From Isoetes taiwanensis (Eukaryota > Streptophyta > Lycopodiopsida > Isoetales > Isoetaceae): a stretch of 64,000 nucleotides of DNA. Made by a program: the position numbers and the translations under genes. Below the pieces are notes generated by a model. It was not told where the DNA came from. It did not search any database and saw only the letters and a program-made list of their open reading frames with translations. How positions within the stretch are numbered: position 1 is the first letter of the stretch; every line of letters begins with the position of its first letter. Where the stretch lies: contig JAJEKV010000017.1 of assembly GCA_021234155.1 (NCBI GenBank), positions 18,734,372 through 18,798,371 on the forward strand. Reading direction: 5' to 3'. Of this stretch, positions 10,255-20,348 are shown in pieces.

Positions 10255-10422
10255 ATCCACTTAATAGGACTTTCTCTGTCTAGATTCATTCGAATAATAA
10301 CTGCTGACTTGGAAAGAGGGGGTGGGCGCCAATAAACATCCCACACCTTCTAGCCCATTGGGCGCCTTTTGCAGGCCTTGTTTATTTTGCCCTAATTCTG
10401 AGCACAACCACGTTCCGGCTCC
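10255..10422. promoter_or_regulatory. Divergent promoter between methyltransferase and zinc-finger genes
   Basis: Only 168 bp separate the two start codons. In the middle, TAGCCCATTGGGCGCC (about 10349-10364) places two TGGGC/GCCCA 'site II' type elements head to head, a motif known from plant promoters of housekeeping and organelle-related genes. No clear TATA box faces either gene. Joint control of two probably plastid proteins is an inference. Confidence 0.5.
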
Positions 10423-11223
10423 ATGGCTGCTTGTATTAATTCTTCTGCTTGCAGTTGCTCGGTGCCTGTCGTCTCGCTTGGTGGGCTTGAGAACAAAGGA
10501 AGGTCTTTTGCACGCCCTTGTGTTTGTAAAGGATTGAAGTTTATGACAATTGTGGCCGAACCATCTGACAGTGCCAAAGAAGATACGAGTGGATTTGCCA
10601 AGCGGATGGAGCAAGTATGGTTGATTTCTCAGGTTTGTGTCATTTTCATATTAGATACTTCAAAAAATCGTGCTGTTTGATGCCTGTCTTTTATGCTCTA
10701 GTTCTCGCTTTGAAATAGCTGTTCCATACCCGTAGATCAAATTTGAGCTTCTTGTTTCACTCTTGGTCATCCATCTTCACCTTTGGTTTATAGACTTGCT
10801 GATAATTTTCTTGAAAATTGATCCAGCAACCTAAACCAGTACCATGTACAACCTGCCAAGCAAAAGGTGAAATAGAGTGTCCTTGGTGCAAAGGAACAGG
10901 TTTCTTCATATTGGGAGACAACATGCTTTGTGAAGTCCCTTCTCGGAATACAAGATGTCACATCTGTTCTGGTCGGGTAAGTTTTGCTAGGCTATGCATA
11001 TGCTCTTACTCCAGTAGATAAATACAGGTAAATTGAACGGATTCTTAAAACACCTTCTCATTCTATAGTATGTCGAAGACATAAACTGCCGATATAGCAT
11101 GTTCATGTGTGTTTTTGTTGTTATCAGGGTTCGGTACACTGTGAGGAGTGTAAAGGTACAGGCTATCGTGCTAAATGGCTAGAAAAGCTTGAAAGGCTAA
11201 GGGGTGGAACACACAAGAAATGA
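10423..11223 (+). CDS. DnaJ-type (BSD2-like) cysteine-rich zinc-finger protein, three exons
   Basis: Exons 10423-10632, 10827-10976 and 11128-11223, in phase 0, give 151 residues. Four CxxCxGxG-type repeats follow one another: CTTCQAKG, CPWCKGTG, CHICSGRG (across the exon 2/3 joint) and CECKGTG preceded by HC. Between them lies FFILGDNMLCEVPSRNT, a signature of a conserved plant family. There is no J-domain, as in BSD2, which assists Rubisco assembly, and related plastid folding factors. The N-terminal 45 residues are rich in A, S and C with few acids, fitting a transit peptide. The exact member of this family cannot be fixed by eye. The last residues end in a basic GGTHKK. Confidence 0.88.
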
Positions 11224-14200
11224 GACTGCTTAAACAGGTGTACACTTTGATTTTCACCCATTTTTTCATCACAATTCTCCATGGCATTTTATGGAAAAGG
11301 CATATTTGTTGAGAATTCAAGTACATCTGATGGTATGCTGCAGCCAAAACTGATTGGGAGGAATAGCCCAAGATTAGCAGTACCTTGGTGTATTATATGG
11401 ATACTTGAATCCTATATGTAAATTAAAAACATACTGTCATCACACGTTCTTGTATTATGTAATCATATAGATTTCGTGTTTATACATTTTACAGTTCCTA
11501 CTCGTGGTTATTCTTGCAGCAAAAAGTTTTATGTAAGTTGAAGTTACTGGTCCTGTTTGTTCTTGAACCCCTTTTTCAACTTTTAGCCGGTATATCCAAC
11601 CATTACTATTCAAGCCAGTATGTCGATGCAGTATGCCTAGCAGACACTGTCAAAAATTATGGTCGTCTGTATTAGTAGTGTCGTTTGTGGAACTACTTAG
11701 GTCTACAAGAAGAATGAATACATTCCTGCCAGACGTGGGTCTTCTATGTAGAGTATAGGGCGAAATGCTTGTTTGTGATGGTCAAGGGTTAGGCTATCTG
11801 AATCTATACTCTACAGCTTTAATGCGGTCTATGTGAAAACTGGTATTATAATCCATGCATTATCCATCATAAGTGATTGTTGGTTATAGACCAGTATAAG
11901 GAAGTGTAAAATTGAACATGGGTAATAGTGGCAAAAGGTTTGAAAGATGCTCGCGCTGATCAATGGAACATATATCTGAGCCGCCATAGTTTGCCCAAGC
12001 CATTCGCCCGGCTAGGCTCGTAATCATGTTTCTCTGGAGATCAAGAAGCTGACTCAAAAAAGAAAAGCATACTGAGATCAGTCAGTAATTATTGGGATTG
12101 GAGCAGTTGACTATTGAAAATTTTGATTTTAAGTTCATAGTTGTTCTTTAATCCAAGTCAAACGTATAGAATTGAAGAGAATTGGCATGCAAACGTTGGT
12201 ATCCTAGATGAAATGGCAATTCCTCTACAGGTAAGGCTTATGCTGAGGACGGGTCTTTAAGGCAAAAATGAACAAATCTGCTGTTTGGTACCCCGTTTAA
12301 AAGAAATGGATGTAACAGAATGGATCTGCTGAGTTAGGAACATCATCCGCAATGTGAGCTGGTTAAGGTAATGTTAGAAACGAATTGAACTGTCAGTAAG
12401 TGAAGTATCTGTGCATTGTTGGCAGCCTCAGATGTTTTGAGCTTAGGTTTGTTGTTGAGGAATCTGATTGAAAGCATGCATGAATGCGGTAAAAAATTGA
12501 AGTAGAAACCATTGCTGTGGTGCATTGATCTAGCAGAAAATGAAGTAACAAGAGACACACGACTGTGGAAGTAAAAAGTGGTTATTGCTTTTCCCTTTTC
12601 CTCTCTATTCCCGTTTTCTTTCTGCTACATATTAAATTTGCCTTAAATTGGAAGATACTACTTATTAAAGATGATGTGGGTGGGTTCAATTTTCCAAGAA
12701 AATGAAGGGAGCCAACCATGTTTAAGCTTAAATGGAATATCGAATTGGAAATGAGTTTACTGAAACATCCAGAACTCCACACATCAACATGGTAAATCCG
12801 TTGATTTTGAAAGTCTAATTTAACTAAACAATACAACCGGATTTTGAAAGTCTAAAATTTAACTAAACAATAAAACTGGCCGATCGGGTATGCACGGGTC
12901 TGAACTGGAACACTATCATCTGCCATAAGAACTGAAATCAAAGGAATCTTTAGAATCATAAAAGCTCGAATCCAACCTATATATGCGTAATAAGGATTAT
13001 CCTACTCATTAAATTATTCTTAGGTTAGGGCACATTTTTGAAAGCCCAATCTTATAATCGATTTATGGTTGTCTTATAAGCCCAATCTTATAATCAATTT
13101 ATGGTTGTCTTATACCCTCCCAATTTCCAAATGATCATGTTAATTTTACGTCAAAGAGTGAACATGTACAAGGGGATTCAACTACATGGTATAGGTTCAA
13201 TTTTTATTCTCATATTATTATATAAGATAAGAAAAAATGAAGGGAGAATTTCAAATATATCCCTCAAGTTTGCAAATATTCCAAAAACTACCTCGAGAAA
13301 CAGGGTTTCTCAATCAAATGGCAATAACATTTTTGTGATTGATCGAATTACAAAAGTGCCCCCCATGAAACTTATAGACGAGAATGAAACCTATTCAGTA
13401 GTAGTAGGATAATCTAAAGCAGAGTTGAAATCATCAATGTATTTATAAGAAGTTTTATAACACAAATTAGCATAATCTAGGATTTGTAACTCCGATTTAG
13501 ATGAATTTTGTCTTGTTGGAAAGACCTTATCCTAATCTATAATGTTCGTGTGAAGACAAGTTTTTAATTTGAGGGGTCACAAAAACTATATTATAATATG
13601 TATAAAGATGCTCTTTATTGAAAGGGCATTTTTGAAATAATTGCAAATTTTGCTTGTATATTTGGAAATTTTCCAAAAAATAATATGTCAGGTTTTTTCG
13701 GGAAAAACTCCTACCCTTAAGTTTCGCTAAAATTGAGAAAATGCCCCTGGTTTAAGGGTATTTTTTCTGGAATTGATCGTAACTTTTTAGTCATGGTCCA
13801 AATGGGAACATATCCTTCAGATACATTGCAGGCGAGGATGAGTTCTTTCCATGAAAGTTAAGTTCATCTGTCCGGAATCACAAGTTATGTTAGTTTTAAT
13901 ATGCAAAAAAAGTTATAAGGATTTAGGAGGCCATAATGTAAGATTCTGGACTCTGGCTTTGATGCAGGTAAGATTCAGGTATTCTTAGCTTTGATGCAAA
14001 GGTCTCATCCTCATTTATAATGCATCTAAATGACAGGCTCCCATTTGAACCACCCAAAAAACAAATTATGGTCATTTCCATAAAAAAAAGACCCCAAATC
14101 CAGGGATGCTTTTGGCAGGTTTAGCAAAACTTAAGGGTATTTTGGAGTATTTTGCATGTTTTGATGTTTGGGATGGCCAAGTGTGCCAGTTCATGTATGA

Positions 14201-15146
14201 TACTGGCTTGAAAGTCCATGTTCAAATTCAAATTATGTTATGACTAAAGTGAGATTTACAATTTTGTAAAATGACACCTATTGTGTTCAACTATGTGATA
14301 CATAATCTAATGAAGAGATACTCGAATACTCGTGCATTGCCAACGTCTTCTATGACATGCTATTAAGACTCAAAGTTGTCTAAGGAGATAGGGCATCCTC
14401 ATAGATATAGTCGTTATCGTTGACATTAGATGAATTTGTATATTTGTTCAATGCATTAAACAATTTTCCTCTCTCTCCCACTTTATTTGGTCTTATCTTC
14501 GTGACTTCTGAAGATAGCATGGAGGCCCAAGGCATTTGAAACCAAATAAGTAACTATTATAGCATGGAGGCCCAAGGCATTTGAAACCAAGTAACTAACT
14601 GTGAAGTGGATTTAGACATAATTTAAACAAAATTACTGGGTTGGCATATTTCTGGAGCAAGATTTAAGCCCAACAAACTTACCGATTGTTTATGGCTTGT
14701 TATTTGCAGTATATAAGTTGAAATTGGTGATTCTTTCAGTTTTTGGGTCAGCTAACATTATCTTTGAAGAATTCCTCCTACATTGTGCTAATAGCCAATG
14801 GTTTGTGTCTGTCATTTAAAATTTTATGGCAGTCGCGTCATCATTCAAGAAAGTTTCATGGGTCTTTCTTGAGCTCCCCAAGGTGAAGTTCATTTTTTAC
14901 AAAGCCATAATGACAAATTGCATCTGTGATTCCAAAAGTTAAAATTTTCAAGCAGCTAAAATACTGAATGGAGTAACCAGAACACAATCTAGAATGACTT
15001 CTGTAATATCTATTATACGCATGCTGTTACCAAGTTACATTTGATTGATAAATATAACATCTTTAAAAGGAGTCACCAGATCCTTCTATTTACTGTGTTC
15101 AAGTCTATTTCTTAACTGCTATAACCAATTAAGATCCCCTTTAATT
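11224..15146. other. Intergenic region, 3.9 kb, with small tandem duplications
   Basis: No coding region is supported. The first part is 3' flank of the zinc-finger gene. Three local tandem duplications are visible: a 37-39 bp unit at about 12803-12879, a 37-bp unit at 13042-13115 (AAGCCCAATCTTATAATC...), and a 39-45 bp unit at about 14515-14598 (AGCATGGAGGCCCAAGGCAT). AT-rich stretches at 13230-13760 show weakly inverted similarity (AATTTCAAATATATCC against GGAAATTTTCC) and may be a decayed MITE. Confidence 0.6.
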
Positions 15147-16169
15147 TTAGTTTGAGACCTTTGCAAGAAATGCACTTTCCTCGTCCTCCTCTTCCTTTTC
15201 CTGATATGAATTTGGCAGCTCTTCTTCTGCAATCACTTGTGGAGCTGAAGGCTTCAAGGTTGTAGACTGCTGATAAAGTACACCCCCTATAATGGTAAAC
15301 AGAAGAAAAACAATTCCAACTGCACTTGCATGTTTGTCCCATATCAGCACATTAATAAAGACTGTCAGCAGCTTATTTACAACTCCCGTCACGGTAAATG
15401 CAGTGGCTGATATGGCCTTCCTTGCTGCAAAACCAAAAAAACTGATGGCCACTCCAAATACACAAGAAAGAGCCACGGGAAAAAGGGCCTGAAAGCTAAG
15501 CAAGCTTTCTAGAGATGCTTGGAGTACATCAACATACTCCCCTGTCAAGATCCAGAATACAGGTGCCATCATTAAAGACAGTAGATTATTATAATAGACA
15601 AATCCCCATGTATTGAGCCCCAGATTAGTCACCATGTGCTTGATATAAACCATTTCAGTGCATATGGTAATCAGATACGCTACTGCCCAGGAATAGGCAG
15701 TAACTGTGAATTGAGAATCAGTCACAACATAACCCACAGCGCCTCCTAGTATGACCAATAGGGAACAAAATGTATACTTTGATGGAAATTGCTGCTTTCT
15801 AAAGACTGTGTCTGCCACAGCAACAAGTAATGGCGTGGAAGACCTAAATACAATAAAAGTGTCTACATTTGCATGCTTGAGTAGGTGAGTGTTGGTAAAA
15901 ATGGCTAGATAGAAAACAAAAGCAGCAGGAAGGAATTTTTTGACCATATCCTTAGTTAAAGGATCATGATAGAGGATCCCAAACTTGCCTAAGGTCCAAA
16001 CACCTCCAGCACTGGTTAAGTATTGCAGAGCAGTAAGAAGACTAGGGTACGGAAAATATGTCACTGCATATTTGTTAATAACAGCAAGAAGGCTGGAACA
16101 AAGCGCATATCCAACTACAAGAGGTCCGGTAGCAGCAAAAAACTTGGTAGTGTCGGGCCTGCTTGCCAT
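15147..16169 (-). CDS. GFT1: Golgi GDP-fucose transporter (nucleotide-sugar transporter), intronless
   Basis: A single uninterrupted frame of 340 residues encodes a triose-phosphate/nucleotide-sugar transporter family protein with about ten membrane segments. Motifs typical of the Arabidopsis GFT1 (GONST4) type are VIGYALCSSLLAVINK-like near the N-terminus (here VVGYALCSSLLAVINK), FLPAAFVFYLAIFTNT, HANVDTFIVFRSSTPLLVA, TEMVYIKHMV and ISATAFTVTGVVNK near the C-terminus. The tail is acidic (EKEEEDEESAFL). The family member in Arabidopsis moves GDP-fucose into the Golgi in exchange for GMP. Length and motifs fit the whole protein, with no breaks. Start chosen: the ATG at 16169 gives MASRPD, matching the expected short cytosolic N-terminus. 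The gene stands alone between repeats. Confidence 0.93.
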   Translation of the reverse strand: MASRPDTTKFFAATGPLVVGYALCSSLLAVINKYAVTYFPYPSLLTALQYLTSAGGVWTLGKFGILYHDPLTKDMVKKFLPAAFVFYLAIFTNTHLLKHANVDTFIVFRSSTPLLVAVADTVFRKQQFPSKYTFCSLLVILGGAVGYVVTDSQFTVTAYSWAVAYLITICTEMVYIKHMVTNLGLNTWGFVYYNNLLSLMMAPVFWILTGEYVDVLQASLESLLSFQALFPVALSCVFGVAISFFGFAARKAISATAFTVTGVVNKLLTVFINVLIWDKHASAVGIVFLLFTIIGGVLYQQSTTLKPSAPQVIAEEELPNSYQEKEEEDEESAFLAKVSN

Positions 16170-16755
16170 AATTGTTTAACCAAAAAATGGCAATGAAAAA
16201 AACTCACAGTTCACAGCCCCGGCGTTCGACGGCGCATCCAGCTTCAAAACTGTTGAGACAATTGCAATTGCGAAGTTTTATGATGTCCTGAAGATTTATT
16301 CTTTGTGGATCATAGTCTCATCAAAATATAGATCTGGTGGGTTGTTGAACTCAACTTACCGTTACGGCCAAAGCCCAAAAAATGGGTCAGGTGCGCTTTT
16401 CTGGAATGGGACACTTCAAATATGAAGGTTGTTTGTGGCTCCAACTTTACTCGTTATTTTCGGGATTAGGGTGCATCCCCATTATACAGAACCGAGTTTG
16501 CCATGTCATCGGAACTCTTTTAGGGCGCATACCATTCCCATTACTGTTGCTGAGCTTCTATTTTCTTGGCTGATTGCATTGAGCCACAGGACAAACCGGC
16601 ACTGGGCTACAAGACAAACCCAGGTTGCTAGAGGACAAATCCAACTTGCTAGAGGACAAACCCAAGGCCTGACTTGGGCAATTCGAAAGTCCTTGAGGAC
16701 TTCTGAAGAAAGGGAAGGTGCCCTGGACTCGTCAGCAGAACTCCAACTTGCTAGA

Positions 16756-18388
16756 TGATAAATTATAGAATAATCACTTGGTGATCTTACATCCAAAGGG
16801 TCACGATGCCCTTTGGAGTGGATTGACACCATGAACAGTCACATCTACTTTGGTGTCATCCATCTATTTGTAACCTGTGGTGATCAGGAAATATCATCGA
16901 TTCATTCAATATATCTTCTATGTTTGGTAAATTCATCATGGTATCAGAGCCCTTATTCTGATCTGCGATCCGTTAAAAGCCAACCACGAATTTAGGCCAG
17001 CACCTAATTTTAGAACAAGGTTTATCTCTTTGTCTTTTCGTATTGCTGTTGGTGCCGACATACAGATCTGCGCAGTTAGGAGTAGAGAAAGGAATCAAAA
17101 ATTTTGGCATGAATCAAGTGGGAGATTTATGTAAAACATCTGTTCTGGTGAAGAGTTTGTAAAGCTTCGTCTTGTGAAGATGGCTACCGTGGAATACCAT
17201 GTACAGGCAGCAGTGGAGAAATTCAGTGGAGAGGGGTTTCATGGATGGAAGACAATCATGAAAATGGATCTCATTGCGAAAGAATTGTGGGCGGTAGTTG
17301 AAGGAAGAGAAGCCAAGCCTGCCGATCCCGATGCTGCCGTGAAGTGGGAAAATAAAAATGCTAGAGCTCTTGCCATAATCACGCTTGGACTTAGTAAAGA
17401 ACTCATGCATCTTATTTGTGGAGAAGCAACTGCTCAAGCAGCCTGGACGAAATTGGTCGGCATCTACGAAGGAAAGAATAATGCCAACTAACATTATCTG
17501 AGGAAGAAATTCTTCAGAATGACCATGGATTCAAGCGCAAATGTTGTTGCCCATGTAAGTACTCTTAAGGAATTATGGGGACAATTAGCCCAAGCTGGAG
17601 TTAAGATTGAAGATAGTGAAGCTGCATCGGTGCTGCTTGCCAGTATTCCAACTCCATCATCATTTGACAATACTGTAAGTATGCTGGAAGCCAAGGATAA
17701 ACTTACATTTGATGAAGTGGTGACTGCGTTATTAAAAGCTGAAGTAATCAAGAATGAAAGGAAGGAGGATGAATCTAGTGGATCTGCTAAATTATTTTTC
17801 ACTGGTAATCGGAAAAATAAACCATCTTGGAAAGAGAGAGACACTCCCATGAGTGATGAAGAGAAGAAGAAAATTAGGAGGTGTTTTCTTTGTCAAAATT
17901 CTGGCCACTATATTCGTGAATGTCATGACTTGAAGAGACTTCAGTCAATGCTGCCAGAGAAAGCTAACGTTGCTAGGTCCAGATTATTTTGAAGATGCTT
18001 GTGCAGCATTCAAGATGAAGATCATGTGAAGAATATATAGATTGCTCATAAGTGGGAGAGTGAAGATGGTATGAGCGAATCTAAATAGTGCGCTGGTCAA
18101 GAGTTGTCAAGATGCAGTCAAGAATGGGATCATGTTGTTAAGAGGTAATATTTTATTAAATCTAGGATAGAAGTATCAGATTTATGGATGTTAGATCATG
18201 GGAGAGTGATAAATTATAGAATAATCACTTGGTGACTTACATCCAAAGGGTCACGATGCCCTTTGGAGTGGATCGACACCATGAACAGTCATGTCTACTT
18301 TGGTGTCATCCATCTATTTGTAACCTGTGGTGATCAGAAAATATCATCGATTCATTCAATATATCTTCTATGTTTGGTAAATTCATCA
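16756..18388 (+). mobile_element. Gag-only LTR retroelement (TR-GAG type), Copia-derived
   Basis: LTRs of 183 bp (16756-16938) and 182 bp (18207-18388) start TGATAAATTATAG and end AAATTCATCA. A perfect primer site TGGTATCAGAGC follows at 16939-16950, and a purine-rich ATCATGGGAGAG precedes the right LTR. The 1.27-kb interior holds one gag frame and no protease, integrase or reverse transcriptase. This is the layout of the TR-GAG class of non-autonomous plant elements, which depend on enzymes from relatives. No 5-bp target duplication is visible (CTAGA left, GTTGC right). The two LTRs are nearly identical. Confidence 0.85.
17174..17992 (+). pseudogene. Copia gag with CCHC zinc knuckle, one nonsense codon
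   Basis: One frame of 273 codons, broken by a single TAA at 17489-17491, encodes a Copia gag (UBN2 type). It includes FHGWKTIMKMDLIAKELWAVVE near the N-terminus, AQAAWTKLVGIYEGK, the helical KELWGQLAQAGVKIED and LLASIPTPSSFD region, and the nucleic-acid-binding knuckle CFLCQNSGHYIRECH near the C-terminus. Codons on both sides of the stop stay in frame. It is the only coding content of the gag-only element. Confidence 0.85.
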
Positions 18389-18724
18389 GTTGCCGAGCTT
18401 CTATTTTCTTGGCTGATTGCATTGAGCCACAGGACAAACCGGCACTAGGCTACAAGACAAATCCAGGTTGCTAGAGGACAAATCCAACTTGCTAGAGGAC
18501 AAACCCAAGGCCTGATTTGGGCAATTCGAAAGTCCTTGAGGACTTCTGAAGAAAGGGAAGGTGCCCTGGACTCGTCAGCAGCACTCCGGTGCGTTGAAGG
18601 TAATGGGAATGCTTTTTTTCCTGGGTTGGGTTTGCCATGTGGCAAAGTTAGCCTGGATAACGGCCTAATGGGGATGCACCCTTAACCTGGCACCCAGTGT
18701 ATGCCGAAGGTTTTTTTTTTTTTT

Positions 18725-19163
18725 GTCGTTTGGCACGCGTGATCAGCCCTTCCACTTTGGGAGATTTGTTTTTTCACATTTGTTCTAGTGTTTGTGATGT
18801 GCAGATACAGGTTGGCAGTGGCAACAGTCCATTCGTGGGTTTTTGGGAGCAATTTCTTGGCCTTACATTTGTCCAAGCCCCTTGCCAAAGGCTTATCACT
18901 AGGGTTTTTCCTCGAAAACCCGAAAGGGTGGGGTTTTTTAATCCCAGTGATAAGCTTTCAGCAAGTACACAAACGAAGCATCTATTAGCATTGTATTTTT
19001 CGGGGTTCAAGTTATATAACTGGACATTCCCTTTATTTTTCTTTGTGGGTAGTTCGCATGTGTGTAGCTACCCACTATCCACCATTGTAGAAAATCTGCT
19101 GAGATGAATGAGAAGCCTATCTATGAGGTTTTTGTCGTTTTCATGCGAGCCCCATTCTAGAAT
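18725..19163 (+). repeat. Complex dispersed repeat, partial copy A
   Basis: This segment matches the 3' two thirds of the longer units at 40177-40908 and 43005-43685. It shares TGGCACGCGTGATCAGCCC, GGCTTATCACTAGGGTTTTT, TCGAAAACCCGAAAGGG and the closing TTTTCATGCGAGCCCCATTC followed by TAGAAT. It begins right after the Harbinger-like element. Confidence 0.75.
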
Positions 19164-20072
19164 CTCTTAACTACAGTGAGACAGTGAGAAATGAATATAG
19201 TTATCTCTAACCTAACAAATCCTCTTAACTCCTAGTGCAAAATACCAACTCATTATAAATGTTAAGTTGATTTTATGAATTTAACCTAAGTGATCCCTAA
19301 CAAGTCTAGTCGAAATATATATTTTTGTAATCCATTAAGTTAAATGACATTAATAGAAAAACATAATCTTCTTCTTTATTATGTGAGGGTGTTGGGGTGC
19401 GTGCCAAGGAACGCCGCATGTTACGCTGCATGCGGTTTTCCCTTCAGTTTGCGTTCCCGCCTGCGGGATGCTGGTTGCCAGCATTCAATGATAATTTTGA
19501 ATCCTACATCATTCACTCCTTCCTCATTCCTACGAATTTCTCAATCAATTTTTTCTTTCTCATCTTGGCGCCTCACTGGGTCATCTCTGGGTCATTTGAT
19601 TCTTGAGCTGGGCATTCCCTTTTCCCTGCAGGATTTTTGTTTTGTGGTGTAGTGGTGTGCTTCTACTTGGATTTGATTCTCAGCTTTAAACTTTCATCTA
19701 CGCAATGCAATGACGATTTATTTTTTCAGCACTATGGCGATCCATTTCCTCAGCTGAAGCCAACTATTATTCAAGCCAAAGACAGCAAGTTCATAACGTT
19801 TCCCCTTCTCGGCTTTGCTGGCAATGGCAATAAGATCCTTAGGGCTCTATTTTATTTAATACTACATACTTCTCTTTTACTCCTCAAAATAACATTTCCT
19901 TTTGCAGGTTTTTCTGCTCCTTGAGCACTAGCTATGGTGACTGGATGTACAATCTAAATTAAAGCTTGATAACTTGTGTAAAGACAGAACAATGTATAGA
20001 TTTCGATTTAAATTCTTGCATTTCTTTCTTTCTTTTGAAAATGTCCAGAAATGGTGAAGTGAGGCTTCAAGA
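19164..20072. other. Intergenic, no gene seen
   Basis: A GC-richer island at about 19385-19490 contains several imperfect GCATG palindromes. The rest is AT-rich with scattered short frames and no recognisable protein. Nothing else is supported. Confidence 0.5.
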
Positions 20073-20348
20073 TTGCAGAGAGTATCTAAGCGGCTATTCA
20101 TTATAATTCTCCTCATTGCTTTGGTGCCTAGATCTGGCCATTCTTTCTATCTTCCAGGATATTTGTATACTTATGCATCTGGAGCCAATTGCAAATGGCT
20201 ATGGACATATTTCCCTTTTAAGATTCTTCTCAGATGTAATTCGGTCGTCTTTGCCACTGCAGGTGTGATCTATCTCTGTGATTATAAGCCAGTTCTACAT
20301 CTGCAAGCATTGCCGATACTAAGGTGCGGCCAGCTACATTTTCATTGA
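20073..20348 (+). pseudogene. Possible N-terminal fragment of a TM9SF/EMP70 family protein
   Basis: The frame opens with a signal-peptide-like segment, MQRVSKRLFIIILLIALVPR, followed by GHSFYLPGYLYTYASGAN, which resembles the start of mature TM9SF (nonaspanin) proteins (FYLPGSYPHTY...GD). After about 45 residues the similarity is lost, and no downstream exons with the nine membrane spans were found. It is most likely a captured or decayed first exon; chance resemblance is possible. Confidence 0.3.

Larger units (their letters stand above)
16546..18587. repeat. 199-bp direct repeats flanking the nested retroelement
   Basis: The segment 16546-16744 recurs at 18389-18587 with few changes, both opening GTTGC[T/C]GAGCTTC and ending GTCAGCAG[A/C]ACTCC. 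The second copy begins directly at the end of the right LTR. The first is separated from the left LTR by 11 bp (AACTTGCTAGA), a motif also found inside the repeat. Within each copy a 20-bp motif (TTGCTAGAGGACAAA) is tandemly repeated. Confidence 0.85.
16469..18681. mobile_element. PIF/Harbinger-like element with nested retroelement
   Basis: The outer ends are inverted repeats GGGTGCATCCCCATTA (16469-16484) and TAATGGGGATGCACCC (18666-18681), flanked on both sides by TTA (16466-16468 and 18682-18684), the target duplication expected of PIF/Harbinger. Inner inverted similarity continues (ATTCCCATTACTG against AAGGTAATGGGAAT). No transposase is present. Without the nested retroelement and one of two 199-bp repeats the element would be a MITE of a few hundred base pairs. 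Confidence 0.75.
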
